64,000 nt of DNA. Origin: Sphingobium sp. CAP-1. GTDB taxonomy: Bacteria; Pseudomonadota; Alphaproteobacteria; Sphingomonadales; Sphingomonadaceae. The number at the start of each line of letters is the position of its first letter. Position 1 is the first letter of the stretch. Below, one piece after another: positions 34,457-43,519 of the stretch. The stretch is taken from positions 62,001-126,000 of the forward strand of contig NZ_CP046252.1 in NCBI RefSeq assembly GCF_009720145.1. Direction: 5' to 3'. Below the pieces are notes generated by a model. The model worked only from the letters and a program-made list of their open reading frames with translations. It was not told where the DNA came from and did not search any database. Position numbers and translations under genes: made by a program.

Positions 34457-36934
34457 ATGAATTATCGGGGTCTTGTTTCTCGCGCTGCTATCGCCATCGC
34501 GCTGAGTTCTTCCGTTACCGCATTCGCCCAGGATAGCGCGCCGCAGGCCGCCGCAACGGATGAGGGCGCCGCGATCATCGTCACCGGCACCCGCGCCACC
34601 GGCGTCACCGCCGCGGAAAGCGCAGCGCCGATCAAGGTTCTGGACAGCGCGATGCTGGAAAAGGTGGGCCAGCCCAACCTCAACCAAGTGCTGACCCAGC
34701 TCGTTCCGTCCTTCACCGCCGAAGCCTTTGGTGGCGACACCGCCAACCTGACGCTGTCGGCGCGCCTGCGCGGCCTCAGCCCCAACCATGCGCTGGTGCT
34801 GGTCAACGGCAAGCGCCGCCACGGCACGTCGAACCTGCACGTCCTGAGCGGCCCCTATCAGGGCGGCGCGGCGCCCGATCTCGACATGATCCCGCCGGGC
34901 GCGATCGCCCGCATCGAAGTGCTGGAGGATGGCGCGGCCGCCCAATATGGCTCCGACGCGATCGCCGGCGTCATCAACATCATCCTCAAGGAGGACAAGG
35001 GCTCCATCTCCGGCAACCTGACCGCCGGCCAATATTATAAGGGCGACGGCGACACCTATTCGGGGTCGATCACCTTCGCGCCGGACATGGGACCGGACAC
35101 CTATCTGAACTTCACCATGTTCCACCGCTTCCATGATTTTTCGCAGCGCGGCGGGGTGGATTCGCGCATCTATAATCGCGACGGCACGCTGCGCGACAGC
35201 CTGAGCGACGCCCATGCCGCCATGGCCGCGGTCGGCCTGCCCGGCGCGCCCTACACCAACCGGATCGTCGGCGATTCCCGTTCGACGCTCAGCACCATCT
35301 TCTACAATGCCGGCCATGATTTCGGCGGCGTCGAGATCTATGCTTTCGGCAGCTATGGCCGGCGCGAGGCGAGCGCCTATGAAAATTATCGCCAGCCCTG
35401 GCGCGTGACCCGGTCTGACACGCTGGGCGAAGCGGGCGAGGACATATTGTTCAGCGCCACCGGCTTTAACCCGCGTGAGGCGATCAAGGAGGACGACTTC
35501 TCCAACACCGGCGGCATCAAGGGCGAAACCGGCGGCTTCCGCTGGGATATCAGCACCACCTATGGTCAGGATTATTCGAAGCTCTACACGCTCGATACCG
35601 CCAACCGTTCGCTGTTTATCGATACCGGATCGACCCCGTCCAACTTCTATGACGGCTTCCTGAAGGCCACCGAATGGACGACCAACCTCGACATCGCCAA
35701 GGAGATCGAACTGGGCCTGGCGTCGCCGGCCAATATCGCCTTCGGCGCGGAATATCGGGAAAACAGCTTCTCGATCGGCAAGGGCGACTATGGCTCCACC
35801 TATTTCGAAGGCGGCCAGTCCTATCCGGGCTTCCTGGCGACCGACGCGGGCAAGCATAAGCGCAACAACAAGGCGGCCTATCTGGATATCGCGCTGAATC
35901 CGATCGACATCTGGAAGGTCGATGGCGCGGTCCGGTTCGAGGATTATAGCGATTTCGGCACCAAATGGACGTGGAAGCTGACCAACCGCATCGACTTCAC
36001 CGAGCAGGTCGCGGTGCGCGGCACCGTCAGCACCGGCTTTCGCGCGCCCTCGCTGCTCGAATCCTATTACAGCTCGACCAATGTCGGCCCGACCAGCGCC
36101 TATGTGCAGTTGCCGCCCAACTCGGCCGCCGCCAAGCTGCTGGGCTATGACGATCTGAAGCCCGAAACCTCGACCAATTTCAGCCTGGGTCTGGTGCTGC
36201 GGCCGATCCCCAAGCTGAACATCACGCTCGACGCCTATCAGGTGAAGATGAAGAACCGCATCGTCGGCACCGGATCGATCGTCGGCCTGACCAGCGGCGA
36301 AGTCACCAACCAGGCGGTGCTGGATGCGATCGCGGCGCACGGCAATGTCCTCGATCCCTATGTGCTGGAAGTGGGCGATGCGGGCATCAACCTGTTCACC
36401 AACGGCGCGGATACCCGCACCCGCGGCGTGGACCTGACCGCCAGCTATCCTACGCCGGTTGGCGGCGGCAGCATCCTCTGGTCGCTGTCGGCCAACTATA
36501 ACACGACCAAGATCACCAAATTGCGCCTGTCCGAGGATCTCTATGCCGCCGATGCGCGCTCCATTCTGGAAAAGGCGTCGCCCAAATATAAGATCATCAC
36601 CGGCGCGCTGTTCACCTCCGGCGGGTTCAGCGTCAACCTGCGCGAAACCTTCTATGGCAAGGCGTCGCAGGTCGTGATCTATGGCGGCGACACGCCGACG
36701 GTGAAGGTGGGCGCGGCGGCGTTGACCGATCTGGAGGCCAGCTACGACTTCGGCAAGGGCTTCACCCTGACCTTCGGCGCGAACAATCTGTTCAACAAGA
36801 AGGCGGACACCGTGCCGAACGACGCGGACGACCTGCCGATCGACGGCGGCGCGGTGCTGGATGCGCCCGTCACCTTCTCGCCCTATGGCATCAACGGTGG
36901 CTATTATTACGGCCGGATCGGCTTCAAATTCTGA
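34457..36934 (+). CDS. TonB-dependent outer-membrane receptor
   Basis: Outer-membrane beta-barrel of 825 residues that imports a ligand using TonB energy. The signal peptide ends at SSSVTAFA; a TonB-box-like stretch AIIVTGTRATG follows; the plug runs to about residue 180 (APIKVLDSAMLEKVGQPNLN; LRGLSPNHALVLVNGKRRHG; DGAAAQYGSDAIAGVINIIL). The barrel ends with the aromatic YGRIGFKF. The ligand cannot be told: no siderophore or sugar genes adjoin it. The sequence type is common in sphingomonads, which carry many such receptors. Confidence 0.95.
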   Translation: MNYRGLVSRAAIAIALSSSVTAFAQDSAPQAAATDEGAAIIVTGTRATGVTAAESAAPIKVLDSAMLEKVGQPNLNQVLTQLVPSFTAEAFGGDTANLTLSARLRGLSPNHALVLVNGKRRHGTSNLHVLSGPYQGGAAPDLDMIPPGAIARIEVLEDGAAAQYGSDAIAGVINIILKEDKGSISGNLTAGQYYKGDGDTYSGSITFAPDMGPDTYLNFTMFHRFHDFSQRGGVDSRIYNRDGTLRDSLSDAHAAMAAVGLPGAPYTNRIVGDSRSTLSTIFYNAGHDFGGVEIYAFGSYGRREASAYENYRQPWRVTRSDTLGEAGEDILFSATGFNPREAIKEDDFSNTGGIKGETGGFRWDISTTYGQDYSKLYTLDTANRSLFIDTGSTPSNFYDGFLKATEWTTNLDIAKEIELGLASPANIAFGAEYRENSFSIGKGDYGSTYFEGGQSYPGFLATDAGKHKRNNKAAYLDIALNPIDIWKVDGAVRFEDYSDFGTKWTWKLTNRIDFTEQVAVRGTVSTGFRAPSLLESYYSSTNVGPTSAYVQLPPNSAAAKLLGYDDLKPETSTNFSLGLVLRPIPKLNITLDAYQVKMKNRIVGTGSIVGLTSGEVTNQAVLDAIAAHGNVLDPYVLEVGDAGINLFTNGADTRTRGVDLTASYPTPVGGGSILWSLSANYNTTKITKLRLSEDLYAADARSILEKASPKYKIITGALFTSGGFSVNLRETFYGKASQVVIYGGDTPTVKVGAAALTDLEASYDFGKGFTLTFGANNLFNKKADTVPNDADDLPIDGGAVLDAPVTFSPYGINGGYYYGRIGFKF

Positions 36935-36952
36935 TCCTGTCCTGACGAAAAG

Positions 36953-36981
36953 AAGGCCGGTCCCTTGCGGGGCCGGCCTTT
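36953..36981 (+). terminator. Terminator after the TonB-dependent receptor gene
   Basis: AAGGCCGGTCCC-TTGC-GGGGCCGGCCTT hairpin followed by TTGTTCTTTT. Confidence 0.75.
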
Positions 36982-37001
36982 GTTCTTTTAGCAGAACGAC
37001 C

Positions 37002-37514
37002 ATGTTGACCCATCGCCTCGCCACCCCGGCCGACGAACCGCGCCTGTCGGCGCTGATGACCCGCGCCATCGAACAATTGCAGTCCGCCTGGCTGACGCCC
37101 GATCAGGTCGCGGCCAGCCATGGCTTTATGGGGCTGGACAGCCGGCTGATCGCCGACGGCACCTATTTTCTGATCGAGGATGCGGGCGAGATCGTCGGGT
37201 GCGGCGGGTGGAGCCGGCGGGCGACGCCCTATGGCGGCAATCACAGCGCCGGGCGCGACGACCGGCTGCTCGACCCGGCGAGCGAGCCGGCGAAGGTGCG
37301 GGCGATGTATACCGACCCCGATCATGTGCGAAAGGGCGTGGGGACGCTGATCCTGTCGCTGTGCGAAGCGGCGGCGAAGGCGGAGGGCTTCGCCGCGCTC
37401 GAACTGACCGGCACGATGGCCGGGGTGCCGCTCTATCGCAGTTGCGGCTTTGCGGATGTGCGCGCGTTCGAGGATAGCGGCGTGCCGATGCTGTTGATGC
37501 GCAAGCCGATCTGA
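37002..37514 (+). CDS. GNAT-family N-acetyltransferase
   Basis: Acetyl-CoA-dependent acetyltransferase of 170 residues with unknown acceptor. The acetyl-CoA binding motif A is KVRAMYTDPDHVRKGVGTLI (R-x-x-G-x-G form), followed by AKAEGFAALELTGTMAGVPL and YRSCGFADV. ATG at 37002 sits just after the receptor terminator; upstream in-frame codons belong to that region. Convergent with the MFS gene, whose stop begins 2 bases beyond. Confidence 0.85.
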   Translation: MLTHRLATPADEPRLSALMTRAIEQLQSAWLTPDQVAASHGFMGLDSRLIADGTYFLIEDAGEIVGCGGWSRRATPYGGNHSAGRDDRLLDPASEPAKVRAMYTDPDHVRKGVGTLILSLCEAAAKAEGFAALELTGTMAGVPLYRSCGFADVRAFEDSGVPMLLMRKPI

Positions 37515-37515
37515 C

Positions 37516-38790
37516 TCAGGCCGTCCGGCTGGTCCACCACAGGCCCGCGAGACTGATGAGCGCGGCCGCTGTCATATAGAGGCCGACCAGCGCCACGCCC
37601 TGCGCGCCGATCAGCCAGGTGGCGACGATCGGAGCGAGCGCGCCGCCGACGATGCCGCCCAGGTTGAAGGCGAAGGACGCGCCTGTGTATCGGAGCTGGA
37701 TCGGGAAGAGCGCGGGCAGATAGGCGCCCAAAGGCCCGTAGATGAATCCCATCATGAACAGGGCGAGCGCGAGGGCGACGAAGATCGGCAGCAGCGCGCC
37801 GGTGCCGATCATCGGGCCAAAGATGATCCCCATCGCGACCGTGCCGGCGCAGCCCCAGGCGAGGACGCGGGTGGGGCTGGTGCGGTCGGCCCACCAGCCG
37901 GCCAGGATGATGCTGAGCGCCATGAACAGGATCGCGCCGAGCTGGATGGCGAGGAAGATTTCCCGGTCGATCTTGAGCGCGGTGGTGCCGTAGCCGAGCG
38001 CGAAGGCGGTCGCGATATAATAGACCGCGAAGCAGGCGGCGCAGGCGAAGGTGCCGGCGATCGCCGCGCCCAGATGCGAGGAGAGCAGGGTGGCGAGCGG
38101 CACGGCGGGGGGTGGCGCTTCCTTCTGCGCGGCGGCGAATTCGGGCGTTTCGGTGAGTTTCAGGCGCACCCACAGGCCCAGTATCACCAGCACCGCGCTG
38201 CCCAGGAAGGGCAGGCGCCAGCCCCAGGCGAAGAAGTCGGCGTCGCTCAGGAACGCGCCCAGGATCAGGAACAGGCCGTTGGCGGCGATGAAGCCGACCG
38301 GCGCGCCCAGTTGCGGGAACATGCCGAAGCGCGCGCGCCAGCCCGGCGGGGCGTTTTCCACCGCCAGCAGCGCCGCGCCGCCCCATTCGCCGCCCAGGCC
38401 AAAGCCCTGGCCGAAGCGCAGCAGGCACAGGATCAGCGGCGCCCAATAGCCGATCATCGCATAGGTGGGCAGGAAGCCGATCAGCAAGGTGCAGCCGCCC
38501 ATCAGCATCAGCGAGGCGACCAAGGTGGCCTTGCGCCCGATGCGGTCGCCATAATGGCCGAACACCGCCGCGCCGACCGGCCGGGCGAAGAAGGCGAGGG
38601 CGAGGCTGCCATAGGAGGCCATGAGCTGCGCGCTGGGCGAGGAGGCGGGGAAGAAGAGCGAGGGGAAGATCAGGCTGGCGGCGGTGGCGTAGATGTAGAA
38701 GTCGTAAAATTCGACCGCCGTGCCGATCAGACTGGCGGTCAGCACGCGCTTGTGCCGCCACATTTCGCCGATGCCGTTCGTCGCTGTCAT
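37516..38790 (-). CDS. MFS transporter, metabolite:H+ symporter type
   Basis: Twelve-helix transporter of 424 residues of the ProP/KgtP/ShiA-like branch of the major facilitator superfamily. Marks: SLIGTAVEFYDFYIYATAA in helix 1, motif A GHYGDRIGRKATL, RFGQGFGLGGEWGGAALLAVE in helix 4, and GAYLPALFPIQLRYTGASF in helix 10. Substrate probably an organic acid or zwitterion. The start at 38790 avoids a repeat upstream, which a longer frame would cross. Confidence 0.9.
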   Translation of the reverse strand: MTATNGIGEMWRHKRVLTASLIGTAVEFYDFYIYATAASLIFPSLFFPASSPSAQLMASYGSLALAFFARPVGAAVFGHYGDRIGRKATLVASLMLMGGCTLLIGFLPTYAMIGYWAPLILCLLRFGQGFGLGGEWGGAALLAVENAPPGWRARFGMFPQLGAPVGFIAANGLFLILGAFLSDADFFAWGWRLPFLGSAVLVILGLWVRLKLTETPEFAAAQKEAPPPAVPLATLLSSHLGAAIAGTFACAACFAVYYIATAFALGYGTTALKIDREIFLAIQLGAILFMALSIILAGWWADRTSPTRVLAWGCAGTVAMGIIFGPMIGTGALLPIFVALALALFMMGFIYGPLGAYLPALFPIQLRYTGASFAFNLGGIVGGALAPIVATWLIGAQGVALVGLYMTAAALISLAGLWWTSRTA

Positions 38791-38824
38791 CTCGTCTCGC
38801 CCCCTTGTCGCCCAATTCGACCTT

Positions 38825-38910
38825 GTCATTCCCGCGAAGGCGGGACTCCATCTCCGGCGCTGGCCCCGCTGCAAGGCCGGGAGATGGGTTCCCGCCTTCG
38901 CGGGAACGAC
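38825..38910. repeat. Long inverted repeat, TTCCCGC family
   Basis: Left arm TTCCCGCGAAGGCGGGA then CTCCATCTCC; right arm GGAGATGGG then TTCCCGCCTTCGCGGGAA. Lies in the space between the MFS start and the end of the SpoU-type gene. Smaller copies of the core are at 54089 and 60836. Confidence 0.8.
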
Positions 38911-38916
38911 GATCCT

Positions 38917-39762
38917 CTAGTTTTTCCGTTTCTGGTTCAGCAGTTCATAGGCCATCACCGCCGTCGCCACGGCGGCGTTCAGACTGTCGGCCTTGCCCAG
39001 CATCGGCATCTTCACCAACTGGTCGCATTCGGCTTCATAGGATTCGGGAAGCCCCTGCGCCTCATTGCCGACCAGCAGGAAGCTGGGGCTTTGATAGGCC
39101 GGTTCCTGATAATCCTGTGTGGCTTTCAGGCTGGTGCCGATCAGTTCGCCCGGCCCGACGCGCAGCCAGTGCATGAATTCGCCCCAGCGCGCCTGGGTGA
39201 TCGACTGGGTGAACAGCGCGCCCATGGAGGCACGGACCGATTCGACCGAGAAGGGATCGACGCAATCGTCGATCAGGATCAGGCCGCCCGCGCCCACGGC
39301 ATCGCCGGTGCGCAGGATGGTGCCCAGATTGCCGGGATCGCGCAACGACTGGGCGACGATCCAGATATCGGACGTGCCCCGGTCCAGCTTCTCCAGCGGG
39401 GTCAGCCGGTCGCGATAGACGCCGACCACCGCCTGCGCATTATCCTTGCCGCTGATCTTGGACAGGATATCGGGCGTGGTTTCGATCACGTCGCCGCCCG
39501 CCGCCTCGATCGCATCGATCAGCTCCAGGGCCAGCGGGTGCGTCGACCCGGCATGGAACAGCATTTCGGGCAGCACGCCTTCCTCGCGCGCCTCGGTCAG
39601 GATGCGCAGCCCTTCGGCCAGGAACAGTCCTTCGGCCTTGCGATATTTTTTTTCGCGCAGGGAACGGACGCGCTTTACCAGCGGGTTGGAAAATCCGGTG
39701 ATCTCGCGTGCCACGGTCGATGCTGGTCCCAAAAGAGCGAAGGAAGCCGCCTCTCTAGCCAT
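38917..39762 (-). CDS. TrmH/SpoU-family RNA 2'-O-methyltransferase
   Basis: SPOUT-type methyltransferase for rRNA or tRNA, 281 residues. An N-terminal substrate-binding domain (NPLVKRVRSLREKKYRKAEG; FLAEGLRILTEA) precedes the knot domain with SLRDPGNLGTILRTGDAVG, SVRASMGALFTQ, LLVGNEAQGLP and SLNAAVATAVMAYEL, all SpoU motifs. The target nucleotide is not evident. The first 15 residues may not be translated. Confidence 0.9.
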   Translation of the reverse strand: MAREAASFALLGPASTVAREITGFSNPLVKRVRSLREKKYRKAEGLFLAEGLRILTEAREEGVLPEMLFHAGSTHPLALELIDAIEAAGGDVIETTPDILSKISGKDNAQAVVGVYRDRLTPLEKLDRGTSDIWIVAQSLRDPGNLGTILRTGDAVGAGGLILIDDCVDPFSVESVRASMGALFTQSITQARWGEFMHWLRVGPGELIGTSLKATQDYQEPAYQSPSFLLVGNEAQGLPESYEAECDQLVKMPMLGKADSLNAAVATAVMAYELLNQKRKN

Positions 39763-39805
39763 GGAAAGGCCAAAAGGACAGGGGGCGGCGCATGAGGATC
39801 GTTAG

Positions 39806-40945
39806 ATGATGGATTTGCCGCGCGAATTTTGCGAAGGATCGGACATGGATGCCAAAGCCCCCCCGCCGCTGCATGTGACGCCGAAACTGGAGGATGGTTT
39901 TTTCCTTGGCGTGGTGCTGCTCGTGTCGATCGCCTTCGCGCTGGTAGTGGAGCCGTTTTTCGCCGCGATATTGTGGGGGGTGATCGCCGCGATCCTGTTC
40001 GCGCCGGTCAACCGGCGGATATTGGCGACGATGCCGAAACATCGCAACGGCGCGGCGCTGGTGACGCTGTTCCTGATCCTGGCGGTGGTCATCATCCCGG
40101 CCTTCATACTGGGCGCGGCGCTGTTGCAGGAAGCGGCCTATTTCTATGGCAAGGTGCAGTCGGGCGACATTAATTTCGCCAGGCTGTTTTCCAATGCGAT
40201 CGCGGCGCTGCCCGACTGGACGCGGCCCTATGTGCGGCGGCTGGGCCTGACCAATTTCCATGCGGCGCAGACGATGTTGACCAGGGGCATCACCAGCAGT
40301 TTCCGTACGCTGGCGACCCAGGCTTTCCAGATCGGGCAGAGCGCCTTCAGCTTCCTGATGGCGCTGGGCGTGATGCTCTACCTCACCTATTTTCTGCTGC
40401 GCGATGGCGAGAATCTGTCGCGCCGCGTCGCCGCCGCCGCGCCGCTGCGCGCCAGCCAGCGGCAGGCGCTGATCGAGCAGTTCGTCGTCGTCATCCGCGC
40501 GACGATCAAGGGCAGCATCGTCGTCGCCATCGTGCAGGGCTTTATCGGCGGCGTCGTATTCTGGGCGCTGGGGATTCAGGGCGCCTTGTTGTGGGGCGTG
40601 CTGATGGGCGCCTTCTCGCTGTTGCCGGCTGTCGGCACCGGCCTGATCTGGGTGCCGGTCGCGGCCTATCTGTTCGTGACCGGGGCGATCTGGCAGGGCG
40701 TGGTGCTGGTTGCCTGCGGCGTGCTGGTGATCGGTATGGTCGACAATGTGCTGCGCCCGATCCTGGTCGGCCGCGAGACGCGGATTCCCGACTATGTCGT
40801 GCTGATCTCGACGCTGGGCGGGATCGAACTGTTCGGCTTCAACGGCATCGTCATCGGCCCGGTGATCGCGGCGCTGTTCATCGCCACCTGGAATATCTTC
40901 ACCCGGATGCGGGGCGAGGATGTGGCGGAAGAGGGCGAAGCCTGA
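39806..40945 (+). CDS. AI-2E-family (PerM/YdiK-like) membrane exporter
   Basis: Multi-pass membrane protein of 379 residues of the AI-2E transporter superfamily. Helices include FFLGVVLLVSIAFALVVEPF, GVMLYLTYFLLRDGE, IVVAIVQGFIGGVVFWALGI and LLPAVGTGLIWVPVAAYLF, with the family motif VDNVLRPILVGRETRIPDYVVLIS near the end. Transport substrate varies in this family, so autoinducer export is not implied. Two starts are possible: 39806 (GAGGA ahead) or 39845 (GAAGGA ahead). Confidence 0.88.
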   Translation: MMDLPREFCEGSDMDAKAPPPLHVTPKLEDGFFLGVVLLVSIAFALVVEPFFAAILWGVIAAILFAPVNRRILATMPKHRNGAALVTLFLILAVVIIPAFILGAALLQEAAYFYGKVQSGDINFARLFSNAIAALPDWTRPYVRRLGLTNFHAAQTMLTRGITSSFRTLATQAFQIGQSAFSFLMALGVMLYLTYFLLRDGENLSRRVAAAAPLRASQRQALIEQFVVVIRATIKGSIVVAIVQGFIGGVVFWALGIQGALLWGVLMGAFSLLPAVGTGLIWVPVAAYLFVTGAIWQGVVLVACGVLVIGMVDNVLRPILVGRETRIPDYVVLISTLGGIELFGFNGIVIGPVIAALFIATWNIFTRMRGEDVAEEGEA

Positions 40946-41011
40946 TCGGCGCGGGCCGCATGGCGGATGGTGCGGGAAGCTGTTACAGGCCCGCCCGCAA
41001 TCCATTCAGCT

Positions 41012-41365
41012 ATGCGAGATTTTATGGCGATGATTCAGCCCGGTGCGACGTTCAAGGATAATCTTCAGCTTTTGCCGCCCATCGACGGCGTTGCGCGCAT
41101 CGAGCTGATCGACGCGACGGGCGCGATGGTCGCCAGCATCGAAAATCAGCCGGGCAAGCAAGGCTCGCTCGCCGTCTATCATTATTTGCAGCAGGTTTTC
41201 GGCGGGCTGAGCGCAGAAGCGGCTGAGCATGGGCTGGCGCTGTTCGCGGAGATCACGGCCGATGCGCGCGAGCGGCCCGGCGCCCATCCGAATATCGATC
41301 GTCTGTTTGGAATCGCCGCCGGCGGCCCACCGCTGGACATCGAGGTCATTGCCGCCGGACGCTGA
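41012..41365 (+). CDS. DUF2322-like protein
   Basis: About 117 residues; the start may instead be at 41024 or 41030. Contains MIQPGATFKDNLQLLPPIDG, VASIENQPGKQGSLAVYHYL and AEHGLALFAEITADARERPG, matching what I remember of DUF2322. No function is known. No signal peptide or membrane helix. Convergent with the HPr gene, the stops 14 bases apart. Confidence 0.7.
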   Translation: MRDFMAMIQPGATFKDNLQLLPPIDGVARIELIDATGAMVASIENQPGKQGSLAVYHYLQQVFGGLSAEAAEHGLALFAEITADARERPGAHPNIDRLFGIAAGGPPLDIEVIAAGR

Positions 41366-41378
41366 TCCGGCCGGCCCT

Positions 41379-41651
41379 TCACTCTTCGCCGAACTTGTCC
41401 TCGACCAGCCCGACCAGCTTGCCGAGCGAATCGACCGCTTCGGGGCCGGTGGCCTTGATGGTGATGCTGTCGCCCTTGGCCGCGCCCAGCATCATCAGGC
41501 CCATGATGGACGTGCCGGTGACGTGGTTGCCGTCCTTGCTGACGACGATGTCGGCGGGCAGGCCGCTCGCCAGGGTCACGAACTTCGCGCTGGCTCGTGC
41601 GTGCAGGCCGCGCTTGTTGCTGATGAGGACTTCCTGGCTGACTTCGTTCAT
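41379..41651 (-). CDS. ptsH: HPr phosphocarrier protein
   Basis: Small phosphocarrier of the phosphotransferase system, 90 residues. Phospho-His17 lies in NKRGLHARASAKF and the regulatory Ser48, target of HPr kinase, in GTSIMGLMMLGAAKG. It overlaps the EIIA gene by 4 bases. No sugar permease or enzyme I gene is in the window, so its role is likely regulatory. Confidence 0.95.
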   Translation of the reverse strand: MNEVSQEVLISNKRGLHARASAKFVTLASGLPADIVVSKDGNHVTGTSIMGLMMLGAAKGDSITIKATGPEAVDSLGKLVGLVEDKFGEE

Positions 41652-42052
41652 GTGGTGCTGCCCAACAGTTCCGACGCTACGCTGATATATTTCTGCCCCG
41701 CTTCGCGCGCGGCGGCAACCGCGGCGCGCACGTCCATGACCTTGCGCGCGCTTTCCAGGCGAATGAGCATGGGCAGGTTGATGCCGGCGATCACCTCGAT
41801 CTCACCGGCCTTGAGCAGCGAGATGGCGAGGTTGGAAGGGGTGCCGCCGAACAGGTCGGTCAGCAGGATGACGCCGGTGCCGTCGTTGACGCGGGCGACC
41901 GCGGCGGCGATGTCCGCGCGGCGCAGCTCCATATCATCCTCCGGCCCGATGCAGATCGTTTCGATCTGCTGCTGCGGGCCGACGACATGCTCCATCGCCA
42001 CGACGAATTCCGTCGCGAGCGAGCCATGGGTGACGAGTACGAGTCCGATCAT
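41648..42052 (-). CDS. PTS EIIA component, mannose-type fold
   Basis: Cytoplasmic EIIA-Man-like domain of 134 residues with the phospho-His in GLVLVTHGSLATEFV, then VILLTDLFGGTPSNLAISLL and VIAGINLPMLIRLES. There is no EIIB/C/D, which fits an incomplete regulatory PTS as found in alphaproteobacteria. The ATG at 42052 is right for the family; the frame runs upstream into the rapZ end. Confidence 0.92.
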   Translation of the reverse strand: MIGLVLVTHGSLATEFVVAMEHVVGPQQQIETICIGPEDDMELRRADIAAAVARVNDGTGVILLTDLFGGTPSNLAISLLKAGEIEVIAGINLPMLIRLESARKVMDVRAAVAAAREAGQKYISVASELLGSTT

Positions 42053-42080
42053 GTGCTTGTGCGGCCCACCTGTGTCATGA

Positions 42081-43007
42081 TTATGCTTTCGGGCCTCCCG
42101 GTCGACGCTTCTCCAGACTGTCCTGGGGCGTTGATTCAATATTGCGGTGCAAGACCGTGGGCGAAAAGCCGGCCTCTTGCAAGTGCTTCGCGACGCGTTC
42201 GGCGACATGCACCGATCGATGCTTGCCCCCGGTGCAGCCGAAAGCCACGGTAATATAGGCTTTTCCGCCCTCCGCATAGCGCGGAAGAAGGGTTGTCAGC
42301 AGATCCTCGATCTTGCCGACCGCCTCCTCATAAACCGGATCTTCCTGAATATAGGCGGCGACTTGCGGGTCGAGGCCGGTCCTGGGGCGCAGGGCATCCT
42401 CCCAATGCGGGTTGCGCAGGAACCGCATGTCGAACATCAGGTCGGCGTTGCGCGGCACCCCGCGCGAGAAGCCGAAGGACAGAATCGTCAGCACCGGGTC
42501 CGACAGGCGCTCGCGCGAGAAGCGGCTGCGGATTTCCTGCTGCAAGCCGTTGCTGGTGAAACTGGTGGTGTCGATCACCTGCGCGGCCCAGCGGCGCAGC
42601 GGTTCGGTCAGTTCGCGTTCGCGGGCGATGCCATCGGACGCCGGGCGGTCGAGCGCCAGCGGGTGGCGACGGCGCGTTTCGGCGAAGCGGCGTTCCAGTT
42701 CCGTGCCGGAACAGTCGAGAAACAGCGTCTCCACATCATGGCCATGGCGTTCGCGCAGCGCCTTGATCCGCTGGACGATGGCGTTGGCGTCGAAGCCGCG
42801 GGTGCGCGCGTCGATGCCCAGCGCCAGCGGGCGTTCATCCTCGCCGGCATGGCCGGCCGGAAGCGGCGTGTCGAGCAGCCGGTCGAGCAGGACGAGAGGC
42901 AGGTTGTCGACCACTTCCCAGCCCATATCCTCCAGCGTCTTGAGCGCCGTGGTCTTGCCCGCGCCAGACAGGCCGGAGAGCAGGAGGATGGTCTTGGGCG
43001 CGGTCAT
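42081..43007 (-). CDS. rapZ: RNase adapter RapZ
   Basis: Nucleotide-binding protein of 308 residues; in enterobacteria it targets the GlmZ small RNA to RNase E to control glucosamine-6-phosphate synthase. P-loop GLSGAGKTTALK, Walker B-like VETLFLDCSG, and the C-terminal domain with FSFGFSRGVPRNADLMFDMR and YITVAFGCTGGKHRSV. Overlaps hprK by 4 bases in the PTS row. Confidence 0.95.
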   Translation of the reverse strand: MTAPKTILLLSGLSGAGKTTALKTLEDMGWEVVDNLPLVLLDRLLDTPLPAGHAGEDERPLALGIDARTRGFDANAIVQRIKALRERHGHDVETLFLDCSGTELERRFAETRRRHPLALDRPASDGIARERELTEPLRRWAAQVIDTTSFTSNGLQQEIRSRFSRERLSDPVLTILSFGFSRGVPRNADLMFDMRFLRNPHWEDALRPRTGLDPQVAAYIQEDPVYEEAVGKIEDLLTTLLPRYAEGGKAYITVAFGCTGGKHRSVHVAERVAKHLQEAGFSPTVLHRNIESTPQDSLEKRRPGGPKA

Positions 43008-43453
43008 GCTTGGCCCTGCGCCTTCAGCCCCAATGTCCTGAGCGCCAGTTCGACCTTGATCGGAGCGGAGGTTTCAAAGGGCGCGATCTTGATGACCGGC
43101 ACATTGACCCCGGCGACGGCGCGGTAAAGCGGTTCCAGCGGCATCCGGTCGACCTTGTCGAACAGATCGGCGATCAGCGCGACGGGGGCTTCTGCGACAT
43201 GGGGCAGGTCGATGATGCCCAGGCCGCGCACCTCGATCTTGCCGGTGATGGTGGTGGGCGCGGTGGCGCTCAGATGGCCATCGACGCGTTTGACGAGGGT
43301 ATAGTCGTCGCTGACCAGCAGGGCGCCGCGATCGATCAGGCGCAGGCCCAGGTCGGATTTGCCGCTGCCGCTCGGCCCGCACAGCAGAACAGCGCGGCCC
43401 CCGATGGCGATGCTGGTCGCATGAAGCGTTTCGGATGAAAGTGCGCGCGCCAT
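43004..43453 (-). CDS. hprK: HPr kinase/phosphorylase, short C-terminal form
   Basis: Phosphorylates HPr on serine. At 149 residues it keeps only the catalytic domain of the 310-residue Gram-positive enzyme, as in other alphaproteobacteria: P-loop CGPSGSGKSDLGLRL, SDDYTLVKR, and VRGLGIIDLPHVAEAPVALI (HPrK signature). It overlaps rapZ and is 66 bases from the chvG stop. Confidence 0.94.
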   Translation of the reverse strand: MARALSSETLHATSIAIGGRAVLLCGPSGSGKSDLGLRLIDRGALLVSDDYTLVKRVDGHLSATAPTTITGKIEVRGLGIIDLPHVAEAPVALIADLFDKVDRMPLEPLYRAVAGVNVPVIKIAPFETSAPIKVELALRTLGLKAQGQA

Positions 43454-43519
43454 AACCCCTGACCCCCGTTCTAGCCTGTGTCTGCCCGGTTGGAAATGCC
43501 GTTCAGCCGGCCGCCGGTC

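Noticed and set aside
34442..37069. An 875-codon open frame antisense to the TonB-dependent receptor
   Set aside because: Same GC effect; the plus strand has a signal peptide, plug, barrel and terminal aromatic residue.
38074..39795. A 573-codon plus-strand frame across the MFS and SpoU-type genes
   Set aside because: It crosses two real minus-strand genes and a repeat, and its sequence is low-complexity Gln/Arg/Ala.
39806..40945. Autoinducer-2 signalling from the AI-2E family name
   Set aside because: Family members transport varied substrates and no luxS or lsr gene is present.
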